Positions 57,301 through 62,407 of a stretch of DNA of 64,000 nt are shown in pieces. Below the pieces are notes generated by a model, which did no database searches, was not told where the DNA came from, and was given only the letters and a program-made list of their open reading frames with translations. Source of the stretch: Deltaproteobacteria bacterium (GTDB lineage: Bacteria; UBA10199; JACPAL01); assembly GCA_016180855.1 (NCBI GenBank), contig JACPAL010000016.1, positions 1-64,000 on the forward strand. Direction: 5' to 3'. Made by a program: the position numbers and the translations under genes. Every line of letters starts with the position of its first letter. The stretch's first letter is position 1.

Positions 57301-58814
57301 TGGGTACCGCTATCCCCTTCAGTCACGGAAACGGCATCGTATCGGATCAGGGGTGCCGCATCGTCACTGGCAATACGCATCTGAAAGGTATCGGATCCGC
57401 CAACCCGACCGTTGGTTGCGGAACTAATGGAAATCGTCACGTTCTCCAACGACTCATAAGCAGAGTCATCCGTCGCAGAGACGGTCAATGACCCGGTTGT
57501 CGATCCGGCAGGGATCACGAGGCTGGCCGGTCCGCTATAATCCCCTGGCGAGGCCGGGATCGCTGGATTGGCAAAGCTACCGACATAAGAGAGGTTGACG
57601 GTCACATCCTCCGCAGCAAGGCGATCCAGACTAACTCCAATCTCGACAGAGGCCCCATTTTCCGTAGCGATCCCTGAAAAACTGGTAAAGTCGACGATTG
57701 GATAGGCATCATCATTCTGGATCGTCGCCACACCAACTCTTTCGCTCTCTGCCATCGTTGTATTCACGGGGTTTGAGAAATTGATCTGGAATGTCTCATC
57801 CTCTTCAACGAAGAGATCGCCACGAACCGTCACACTGACCGTCTGTGAAGTGGTGCCCGGCAAGAAGGTGACTGTCCCTGTTGCCGCCAGATAATCACTC
57901 CCCGCCTGGGCCGTTACATCCTGGGTTGAGAAATCGACGTTCACGGTCTGGCCACTCGCCGGTCCAAGAAAGAGGGTGAATGAAACCGTGTGGTCTTCAT
58001 GCGCCTCAAGAAATGATATGGTATTGGTGAGTGTCAAGGCGGGCAGAGGATCATTATTGACAATTGTCCCTTGGCCCGTTCCGTCCGTGATCGTCGCATT
58101 AGTTGGATTCGAGAGATCAACAAAAAAGGTCTCATCGGCCTCATTAAGATTTTCCCCAATAACGGAGACAGAAATAGTTCTGGAGGTCTCGCCGGGAGTA
58201 AAGGTCAACGTCCCCGTGGTTGAAGTATAATCCCTCGGCCCACTGGCAGCCCCTACGGCCGTTCCATTTCGAGTCGCAAAACTGACCGTAACGGTATTGA
58301 CAGGAGCGATCGAAAGGGAGGCCGTGAATGTTGCCGTTGCGGGAAGACCATCTGTCTCAACCACAGAAACGTCATTAATGCTGATTGCTGGCACATCATC
58401 GTCGGTAATTGTATAGGTGTGGAGATCATTGGCCCCCTTGGTCGCATTCTGGGGGTTTGTCAAACTGATCTCGATCGTCTCATCCGGTTCATCGATCAGA
58501 TCGTTTGCAACGGTGAATGTAAGTGTTTGGCTACTGACCCCGGATCCGAACGTAAGCGTCCCGCTCTCCAGAGAGTAATCAACATCCCCACCGGTTGCTG
58601 TCCCGCCGGTCACATCAAAATCGATCTTCGAGGTTCCAGCGAGGGGGATTGATCGGGTTACGGTGATATTAACTGTCGTGGTTGATTCGCTGCCCGAAGA
58701 AGAGCTAGTGGCAAACTGGATGTTGGAAAGCCCCGCGAATGCCTCAGATCCAAACGCGAAGACCCCCAGAAGGCCAACCGCAAAAAGGTATCTATGTAGA
58801 AGTCTCTCCCCCAT
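48366..58814 (-). CDS. Giant secreted Calx-beta repeat protein (3482 residues)
   Basis: Signal peptide (MGERLLHRYLFAVGLLGVFAFGSEAFA), then about 20 Calx-beta modules of 110-115 residues (about 28-2290), each with DYxxxSGxLxxxPGxxSxxxxxxxxxDxxDExxETxxxxLxxPTNA and ending DDD or DND. Five related modules of another type follow (about 2290-2850, GGSTxVTEGGATDSYxVVLTSxPxADVTVT). A Pro/Glu linker leads to a unique Cys-bearing helical region (about 2870-3280). The tail (3285-3482) is Glu/Asp clusters, PPAPPAPPVET repeats and GNGNGN blocks. Calx-beta domains bind calcium and occur in surface adhesins, so an extracellular fibre is likely. No cell-wall sorting, autotransporter or clear type I signal was seen. 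Confidence 0.93.
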   Translation of the reverse strand: MGERLLHRYLFAVGLLGVFAFGSEAFAGLSNIQFATSSSSGSESTTTVNITVTRSIPLAGTSKIDFDVTGGTATGGDVDYSLESGTLTFGSGVSSQTLTFTVANDLIDEPDETIEISLTNPQNATKGANDLHTYTITDDDVPAISINDVSVVETDGLPATATFTASLSIAPVNTVTVSFATRNGTAVGAASGPRDYTSTTGTLTFTPGETSRTISVSVIGENLNEADETFFVDLSNPTNATITDGTGQGTIVNNDPLPALTLTNTISFLEAHEDHTVSFTLFLGPASGQTVNVDFSTQDVTAQAGSDYLAATGTVTFLPGTTSQTVSVTVRGDLFVEEDETFQINFSNPVNTTMAESERVGVATIQNDDAYPIVDFTSFSGIATENGASVEIGVSLDRLAAEDVTVNLSYVGSFANPAIPASPGDYSGPASLVIPAGSTTGSLTVSATDDSAYESLENVTISISSATNGRVGGSDTFQMRIASDDAAPLIRYDAVSVTEGDSGTQRVTIRVLKEGASEVNATVNYSLMRRSGSSAYTTDYSTASGSLSFLPAETEKNVVVDIHGDAIDEFDEVLYLNFTNAGDATINASSMADITITDNDAAPEIYFSGSSFTEPASGIGTFENSGDGSVRVYLTSYVEKTVTVDVASSGTAASFYDFHGVPATQRLTYPIGMETGGRPFREVTFSIVDDAIDEATETLIFTLTNPTNAPIISGTGSEYTVSIGDNDDPPSVTALDLNGDPSLDLENFPGAAIRFMATLSQASGQDVTVNLNLGGTATLNSDYTAPSPSIVITPGNLYAFINLSIVDDALDENDETVVASVASVINGTNAVSGPATGTILDNDAVPTVRFTRSTDTAGEEGPVATAISITLSAVSGRDVTVPYSISGTAGVGDYNLDFSSPITIPAGSTTRTILLQATDDALDENDETVILTMGSPTNATLGAVTTHTMTLVDNDLPPTVSFSAASQSVVESGGEIYIIAELSGISGQEVTVPFSLSGTAGGADYTVTDSLLTIPAGSSSGTILLTLADDALDEDSETVVVTMGSPTNATAGAITSHTMTINDNDDLPYVSFTLSDEQKNENLGTISIEVTVSPVSGREVTVPFTVSGTATGAGVDYSLSASPLIIPAGSASVTMALTLVNDTLDEDNETVVISLGGATNATLGPLPVHSVSITDNDATPTVTFTSSSQKKKEVIGTMNIVTALSTVSGRDVTVPFTITTTGSRIATGGIDYTISASPVTIPAGSASAAIVITVVDDVLDEHDEKIIVNMGTPVNATQGATIRHTAEIDDDDDRSLADFGSASQTVSESDGVVNVSVRISKVVGRDVIVNYNVTGTATGGGTDYTLTARSVTVPEGSTSVNIPVTLINDTEQESPETIVLTINDIDNANPGSNMSHTILISANDIPPTVSFTSASQNGVEGVGTMTVTAQLSSASELNITVPFTLTGTAGVWSDYTATSSPLVIPAGSASGTITLTVINDPLDENNETVVVTMVSPTNATIGATTVHTATILDDDATPSVAFTSDRQNATENAGSLTVTAFLSAVSGLDVSIPFVVTGTAGDSDRTVSASPLVVPAGSMMADITVTLTNDLLDENDETVILTMGAPTNATLGAVTTHTATITDNNVTPVVTFSSDSQSGAEGAEAITITANLSAASGLVVTVPLTVSGTATGLDYGISSSSIVIAAGANSGTITVTPVDDAFDENNETVIVTMGTPTNATVGATSVHTVTITDDDASPTISFTSASQGGAESIGTMTLTAQLSQSSGLNVTVPFTLSGTAGGADYTATSSPITIPAGSTSGTITLAVTNDTLDENNETVIVMMGAPTNATVGATTVHTVTITDDDSPPIVYFTTTSQSESEGVGSVTVTAQLSQSSGLDVTVPFVLSGTAGGADYTATSSPITISAGSTSGTITLAVTNDTLDENNETVIVTMGAPTNATVGGATVHTATITDDDATPSVDFTSSVQDATENAGSLTVTASLSAISGFDVDVPFAVTGTAGDSDRTVSAAPLLIPAGSMTADITVTLTNDLLDEDDETIVLTMGTPHNATQGGTMVHTVKITDDDNAPQLSINDLVVDEPLTDSFALMTVSLSTPSGRYVTANFSTANGTATAGSDYIAASERPFSFNPGETSKTIAVSLLGDNIDETNETIQITLSSPTNATLGDAVGLLTIQDTDSTPSVAFTASNSSQGESTGDVTMEVALQGNTSQTVSVLYTVTGGSATGNGTDYSLTDGILLFNPGETTKNITLSIVNDTLDEGDESVEISLSLPTNAVLGANDLYALTITDDDRGTVSLTETGGSTSLTEGGNSDAYSLVLVSQPSADVTILLNTGNQIVADQTTVLFTSQNWAVPQTITLSAVDDDDAEGNHSGMITHTVSSDDPDYDGVSLGDLMVGIVDNDSAGVSVASSGGSTNVTEGGATDDYTVVLTSRPRGVVTVAITSSDTDLGVTVSTSELIFNASNWDSPQTVTVTATNDDLDEEVSSVTISHIVTSASDTDYDGISVGNVVASVTDNDSVGISVTQTGGSTGVTEAGPTDSYQVVLTSEPTADVTITVTTDSQVTVDRNNLVFTAANWDQPQTVTVTAVDDARVEAENHGSTITHAVVSTDPLYNAISVASVNVQITENDRAALLVGLSGGSNLVGEGGGADSFTLVLGAQPEADVTVTLTTDTGVTVNTNGVTFTSDNWDDFQTVTLGAVDNKRDEGARNASLSLATTSTDNNFNALVVTPLEITISDDDTAGFVVTESAGATVLSEGGATDSYEVVLTSEPMSDVTVTLGTDAEVSTDQAMLVFTALDWNVSQTVTLTAVDDQEIEGNHASSVLQAVTSLDPLYAVAPISNINVTVVDNDVAAEPEQEPGPEPTPEPTPVPVVETETIGETVVSSCAGGTVVATNLMTGEMVGQGTLNPDCSFSMDINFMRAVDPSESNLQEIHVAHLSSLKVVFTASIGHLVIEKYAEMKTTLGEARKESFPIGTVDIDSTFSLSLLREQISENLGGHSEEISARATCAETFANRFFSRSDDALSGIGGVVGTFRKAIGCLMARGISCSKLGCRNYGQLMGDLSSGRIGEEVLQAVANYASDGCGLKEEAFEEKIHKTQKVIRSVADFTSSFAMGDATACEVIDEDAKGLEVMVDITHAMDEDWIDESVVNTGEIFNIVADLVDEMHAADDYSLVENHEEAVVVAGSLNAAGEDETSAENLMEVVQETVEVIREAEESTGMVLPPDNMAILAHLMTEIMQMAGSGDRQRIERHRDEIIHYIASEIEAGRTVNPRWLLDNLREFFEEEEEEGRRGNGNGNDNRNDGVTSGPIFGTEMSPPDVNESPRPVDPIISDDEETMPPAPPAPPVETLPPVVSDGEGNRNGGEGNNGNGNGNGHHDDGERRTDDEETAPPAPPAPPVETVDFSEEEEDIGSPAPSVPLIDDDEDEEPAPPSVRSHEGGSGNGGEGNNGNGNGNGNGNGHGDDDDEEDDEGDGRGLGRH
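52991..53650 (-). repeat. Recent tandem duplication of one Calx-beta module (330-bp unit)
   Basis: Bases 52991-53320 and 53321-53650 are nearly identical across most of their length at DNA level, in register, with period 330. They encode modules 17 and 16. A further match lies four units away: the stretch starting ggagatcattcgttaatg at 52721 recurs at 54041 (offset 1320), modules 18 and 14. Confidence 0.8.
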
Positions 58815-58829
58815 ACGCCAGTGGGTTAG

Positions 58830-58846
58830 AGCAAGCGACGTGCCAA
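58830..58846 (-). promoter_or_regulatory. Sigma-54-type (-24/-12) promoter of the giant gene
   Basis: On the minus strand TTGGCACG (58846-58839), then TTGCT (58834-58830), giving GG-N10-GC with the spacing required by RpoN. Transcription would begin near 58820, only a few bases before the ATG, so the message would be nearly leaderless; no Shine-Dalgarno is visible. A sigma-70 -10 like TATAAT (58885-58880) further upstream, without a clear -35, is the alternative. Confidence 0.55.
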
Positions 58847-58953
58847 CTATTGATTAATCGCCTGTCATATTAATTTATAATTATATTCAATAAGTTATCT
58901 GCTTTTTATGACTGCCATTCAAGACCACTTAGATGATCCGGAAATGAAATTCA

Positions 58954-58971
58954 TTTCTTAAGCTTAAGAAA
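58954..58971. promoter_or_regulatory. Candidate upstream activator site (18-bp palindrome)
   Basis: TTTCTTAAGCTTAAGAAA is perfectly self-complementary, in an A+T-rich tract. Its position about 110 bases upstream of the sigma-54-like promoter fits an enhancer-binding protein site. No second copy was found in the window. Confidence 0.45.
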
Positions 58972-59158
58972 CTGGGTTCCTAAAATAAGAGAAATTATTA
59001 GACAAAACGAAATAACTGCCTGAAACTGTTATATAAAAACATCAATATGTTTTTATTAATAGTGATTTTATTCAATCAACTATAAAATTATCATATTGAT
59101 AAATAATTTGTCTGTTCCAATCAAATTGATAATGGGAATTAGAACCCTTGAAAGTGCT

Positions 59159-59647
59159 TTAAGGGGTGTGTTGAAAAATGGCTTTTGGGGACTGTTCAAA
59201 AATGCCCAGCTGCAAGGCACCCCGAGGAGCCGCGACGCAGGCGTACTTGAGGGTACGTCGTCGTTTGGAAGTCCTCTTGTAGGGGACGGGGTAGAGGGCC
59301 GAGAGCGGGATCGTCCTCGTTTGTCTCTTCCGGTTGATCATGAGGATATCGATCTCTCCCGCCAGCTCCCAAATCACCTGACGGCAGGCTCCACAAGGAG
59401 AGATAAACTCTTCCGTATTGGCGGTTACCGCCAGCATCTTGAACCGCCGCTCACCCGCAGCAATCGCGTGATAAAATGCACCCCTCTCGGCACAGATCGT
59501 GAGGGCATAGCAGCAATTTTCGACATTGCCGGATGAAAAAATTTTTCCCGACTTGCAGAGAAGCGCCGCACCAACCCTCAATCCCGAATACGGACTGTAG
59601 GAGTTTTTACGGGCCCGAAACGCCTCAGCGACTAAACGGTTCTTCAT
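59159..59647 (-). CDS. cdd: Cytidine deaminase with a repeat-derived C-terminus
   Basis: 162 residues. Cytidine deaminase converts cytidine to uridine. Zinc ligands: ICAERGAFYHA (Cys, with catalytic Glu) and SPCGACRQV (two Cys). YSPYSGLRVGAALL is the family N-terminus. The normal end near the LPxxF-type sequence (here LYPVPY, about residue 121) is followed by about 37 residues encoded by a palindromic repeat element (59168-59270), with the stop just past its edge. The catalytic core looks intact. It overlaps hemA by four bases. Confidence 0.88.
   Translation of the reverse strand: MKNRLVAEAFRARKNSYSPYSGLRVGAALLCKSGKIFSSGNVENCCYALTICAERGAFYHAIAAGERRFKMLAVTANTEEFISPCGACRQVIWELAGEIDILMINRKRQTRTIPLSALYPVPYKRTSKRRRTLKYACVAAPRGALQLGIFEQSPKAIFQHTP
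59168..59270. repeat. Palindromic repeat element inside the 3' end of cdd
   Basis: Carries tgttgaaaaatggc and ttcaaaaatgcccagctgca, then the core cgcaggcgtacttg plus gtacgtcg (59236-59260). That core also occurs, with a different loop, at 47971-47995 within copy B. The element encodes the last about 30 residues of cdd. Confidence 0.7.
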
Positions 59648-60930
59648 GAATCCTCCTCCAATCGAAACAATCGTCTTAGAATATCAGAATACTTGGATTC
59701 ACCATTTTCAGCCTCATCCGCCTTGATTGAAATAATCGGGTCATGCAGGATTTTATTGATAATCGCCTGCGTCAAAGACTCCAATGATTTTCGTTCGTCC
59801 TCTGTAGCACCGGGATGATGTTGCCAGAATTTTTGAAGTTCTCGTGTGCGGATTGATTCAAACTTTCTCGAGAGGTCCCGAATAGTCGGAACCGCTTCTC
59901 TTTCTGTGAGATTTCTGAGAAACTTTTCGACCTCTCGCGCAACAATCGTCTCGGCAAGAACCGCCTCCTTCTCCCTCTCCTTCTGGTTGGCCGTTACAAT
60001 CCCCTGAAGGTCATCAATCGTGTAGAGATAAACATTCGGAATCCGGTTGACCGATGCCTCAACATTCCTGGGAACTCCCAAATCGATGAAAAACATCGAC
60101 CGTCCTTTTCTCTCCTTCATAACCTGTCGAACCTGCTGTTCCGTCACGAGCGTCTTATCGATGCCAACCGATGTAATCATGATATCAAGGTCCGACAAAA
60201 GCGCGAGCCCCTCCTGTTCAAACAGTCTCGACAGCGAAATCGCTTCTCCCTTCACAGAACGTGCCAGCGCTTCAGCGCGCCCAGCGTCCCGATTCGCTAC
60301 AAAGATTTTTGCAACGCCTTTTTCTCGCAAGTGTTGACAAGCCAATTCCGCCATCTCTCCGGCCCCTACAACAAGCACCCGCTTTTCATTAAGGGGGTTG
60401 AAGATGCGGGAGGCCAGAACAACCGCCGCGTAACTAACGGAGACCGGATATTGCCCAATCGCCGTTTCATTTCGAACCCGTTTGGAGAGATGAAGCGCAC
60501 GATGGACCAGCTTGTTTAAGTAAGCACCAGTCGCCTGGCTCCCCAAGGCGGCCGCATACGCCTCCTTCACCTGCCCACTGATCTGTGGTTCGCCTAATAC
60601 CATTGAATCAAGACTCGCCGTCACGCGGAAGAAATGAAGAATCGCATCGTGGTCCTCCTTGCGATAGAGGTACCGGGAAATCTCTCCCTCTGAAATTCCG
60701 ATGATTGTCTGAAAAAAATCACGGGCGACCTGATACCCCTTGTCCGGATTCTGGGTCACAAGCATTATCTCAACGCGGTTGCAGGTAGAGAGAAGCATCG
60801 CCTCCGCTACTTCCCCACCTGATAAAATCTGTCCCAACGCCCCGCGATTTTCTGAGGAGGAGACCGCCGCCTTTTCGCGAATCTCCAGAGGGGCCGATCG
60901 GTGAGAAAGTCCGACGATGAGATAATGCAT
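59644..60930 (-). CDS. hemA: Glutamyl-tRNA reductase
   Basis: First step of tetrapyrrole synthesis in the C5 pathway. 428 residues: GLSHRSAPLEIREKAA, the catalytic cysteine in STCNRVEI, YAAALGSQATGAYLNKLVHRALHLSKRVR and the NADPH-binding VVGAGEMAELACQHL. A coiled C-terminal dimerisation helix follows. It feeds both heme A for the oxidase and siroheme for the reductase. Three bases separate it from the CcsA-like gene. Confidence 0.96.
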   Translation of the reverse strand: MHYLIVGLSHRSAPLEIREKAAVSSSENRGALGQILSGGEVAEAMLLSTCNRVEIMLVTQNPDKGYQVARDFFQTIIGISEGEISRYLYRKEDHDAILHFFRVTASLDSMVLGEPQISGQVKEAYAAALGSQATGAYLNKLVHRALHLSKRVRNETAIGQYPVSVSYAAVVLASRIFNPLNEKRVLVVGAGEMAELACQHLREKGVAKIFVANRDAGRAEALARSVKGEAISLSRLFEQEGLALLSDLDIMITSVGIDKTLVTEQQVRQVMKERKGRSMFFIDLGVPRNVEASVNRIPNVYLYTIDDLQGIVTANQKEREKEAVLAETIVAREVEKFLRNLTEREAVPTIRDLSRKFESIRTRELQKFWQHHPGATEDERKSLESLTQAIINKILHDPIISIKADEAENGESKYSDILRRLFRLEEDS

Positions 60931-60933
60931 AAA

Positions 60934-61368
60934 TCAATCCCGGTGATGAATCGCAATAAATGTCAACGCCACGGTCAAAAAACCGACCAGTGAGAGGAGA
61001 ATCCCTCGCCGGCCTCGCCATCCGGACCGGATCCGCACATTCAAAAAGAGGGCATAAATGCCCCAAGTGACCAGGGAGGCAATCTGCCTCGGGTCTGAGG
61101 TAAAAAAAGCGCCGGACAGACTCTTGGAAAGAAACGCCCCTGAAATCATCCCGAGGGAGAGCAGGAGAAACCCGATGAACAGACCTCTGTAGTGCAGGGA
61201 ATCGATCACCTCGAGTGACGGAAGCCTCTGCAACCAGGCAAGAATGGGGCGATGATTTTTAAGCTGCCGCTCCTGACAGAGAAAAAGGAGCCCCACGAAA
61301 AAACTGATCCCAAACGTGACAAGCGCCGCACTCATGAAAAACGTGTGAATCATCCAGAAATGGCTCAT
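60934..61368 (-). CDS. Half-size CcsA/HemX-like cytochrome c assembly membrane protein
   Basis: 144 residues with four hydrophobic segments. The second half (SDPRQIASLVTWGIYALFLNVRIRSGWRGRRGILL) matches the C-terminal half of CcsA/HemX proteins (WDPKETWSLITWLIYA.. GWRG), which are normally about 270 residues. It lies between hemA and the precorrin-2 dehydrogenase gene, the usual hemX place. Either a short functional form or a shortened gene. Confidence 0.78.
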   Translation of the reverse strand: MSHFWMIHTFFMSAALVTFGISFFVGLLFLCQERQLKNHRPILAWLQRLPSLEVIDSLHYRGLFIGFLLLSLGMISGAFLSKSLSGAFFTSDPRQIASLVTWGIYALFLNVRIRSGWRGRRGILLSLVGFLTVALTFIAIHHRD

Positions 61369-61997
61369 CGGTCACCTCTCTTTTTTCGAACCTCCCGCTC
61401 TATCAGCTTTTTAACTCCCCCACCATCCCCTTTTTGAATCCTCCTGAGAAGGGGCCAATGAGCAACCTTCCTGAAAACAGCTCGGTACTTTACCCTTTCA
61501 CCCGCCGGAATCTCCAAACGGACTTTCTCCAGAATCCTTGCCAATCTCCCATATTCCGGACCATACAGCCTGCCAAGTCTCCGGCGGATTTTCCTGGCAA
61601 ACGCCGGCGATGCACCCCCGGTAGAAACCGATATTACAAAGTCACCGCGCCGGACGATCGCCGGAAAGATAAAGTCACACAGGGCCGGACGATCGACCAC
61701 ATTCAAGAGGACCCCTTCCCTTCGCGCCTCCTGGCGAATTATTTCATGAAGTTTTGCCTCCCCCGTCGCATCAACCGCCAAAAAGACCCCCTTTAGATCA
61801 CCGGCGCGATATCTTCTCGCAAGATGTCTGATTTTACGTTTAAACCGCAAAAATGAACGGGCAAGTCGCGGGGCAATTACAAGAGGACTCCCACCGCTCT
61901 GCAGAAGGGAGAGCGCCTTTCGAGCCGCCACCGACCCACCACCAATGACAACGATCTTTTTTTCTGACAGGTTAAGCCCGGCTGGAAAATACCTCAC
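61365..61997 (-). CDS. Precorrin-2 dehydrogenase/sirohydrochlorin ferrochelatase
   Basis: 210 residues: N-terminal NAD-binding KIVVIGGGSVAARKALSLL, then LNVVDRPALCDFIFPAIVRRGDFVISVSTGGASPAFAR, the Met8/CysG N-terminal signature. It makes siroheme from precorrin-2. The uroporphyrinogen methyltransferase half of CysG is not fused and is not seen in the window. It overlaps the CcsA-like gene by four bases. Confidence 0.92.
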   Translation of the reverse strand: MRYFPAGLNLSEKKIVVIGGGSVAARKALSLLQSGGSPLVIAPRLARSFLRFKRKIRHLARRYRAGDLKGVFLAVDATGEAKLHEIIRQEARREGVLLNVVDRPALCDFIFPAIVRRGDFVISVSTGGASPAFARKIRRRLGRLYGPEYGRLARILEKVRLEIPAGERVKYRAVFRKVAHWPLLRRIQKGDGGGVKKLIEREVRKKRGDR

Positions 61998-62077
61998 AAA
62001 AAGGAGCTCTATCCCAAAACCTCTTGCAATTTCAAATGGCGGGACCTATTTTCCTTGAGCCTTAAAAAGGAGACCCC

Positions 62078-62407
62078 ATGACCTCACAAAATATCAAAAC
62101 CGCAACAGACCAGAATTTTGAAAAAGAGATTTTGACAAGCCAGAAACCGGTTCTTGTCGATTTCTGGGCCACCTGGTGTGCCCCCTGCCGCGCCTTGGCC
62201 CCTCTGATTGATGAGGTAGCCAACAAGTATAGTGGCAAGCTCGAGGTCTACAAGATGGACGTTGATAATAACCAGGAGACACCGGCCAAGTTCGGCATCC
62301 GCGGGATTCCAACCGTCATTCTCTTTAAAAATGGAAAGGCGCTCGATCAAGTCGTCGGCGCCGTGCCGATTGATCGCCTCGAAGAGTTAGTCCGCAAAGC
62401 CCTTTAA
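62078..62407 (+). CDS. trxA: Thioredoxin
   Basis: 109 residues with the active site WCAPC in VDFWATWCAPCRALAPLIDE and the cis-Pro segment IRGIPTVILFKNG. Cytosolic disulfide reductase. Ribosome-binding site AAAGGAG upstream of the ATG. Its TAA shares bases with the stop of the convergent metalloprotease gene. Confidence 0.97.
   Translation: MTSQNIKTATDQNFEKEILTSQKPVLVDFWATWCAPCRALAPLIDEVANKYSGKLEVYKMDVDNNQETPAKFGIRGIPTVILFKNGKALDQVVGAVPIDRLEELVRKAL

Larger units (their letters stand above)
58815..59158. other. A+T-rich control region between the giant gene and cdd
   Basis: No gene. It holds the sigma-54-like promoter near 58830, a perfect 18-bp palindrome TTTCTTAAGCTTAAGAAA (58954-58971) next to an inverted repeat gaaatga/tcatttc just before it, and a 10-bp hairpin ataaaaacat/atgtttttat (59033-59056). 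The palindrome is about 110 bases upstream of the -24 element, a normal distance for an activator site. Confidence 0.65.

Noticed and set aside
59033-59056. AT-only hairpin as terminator of cdd
   Set aside because: The stem is weak, more than 100 bases past the stop, and the T-run is part of the stem.
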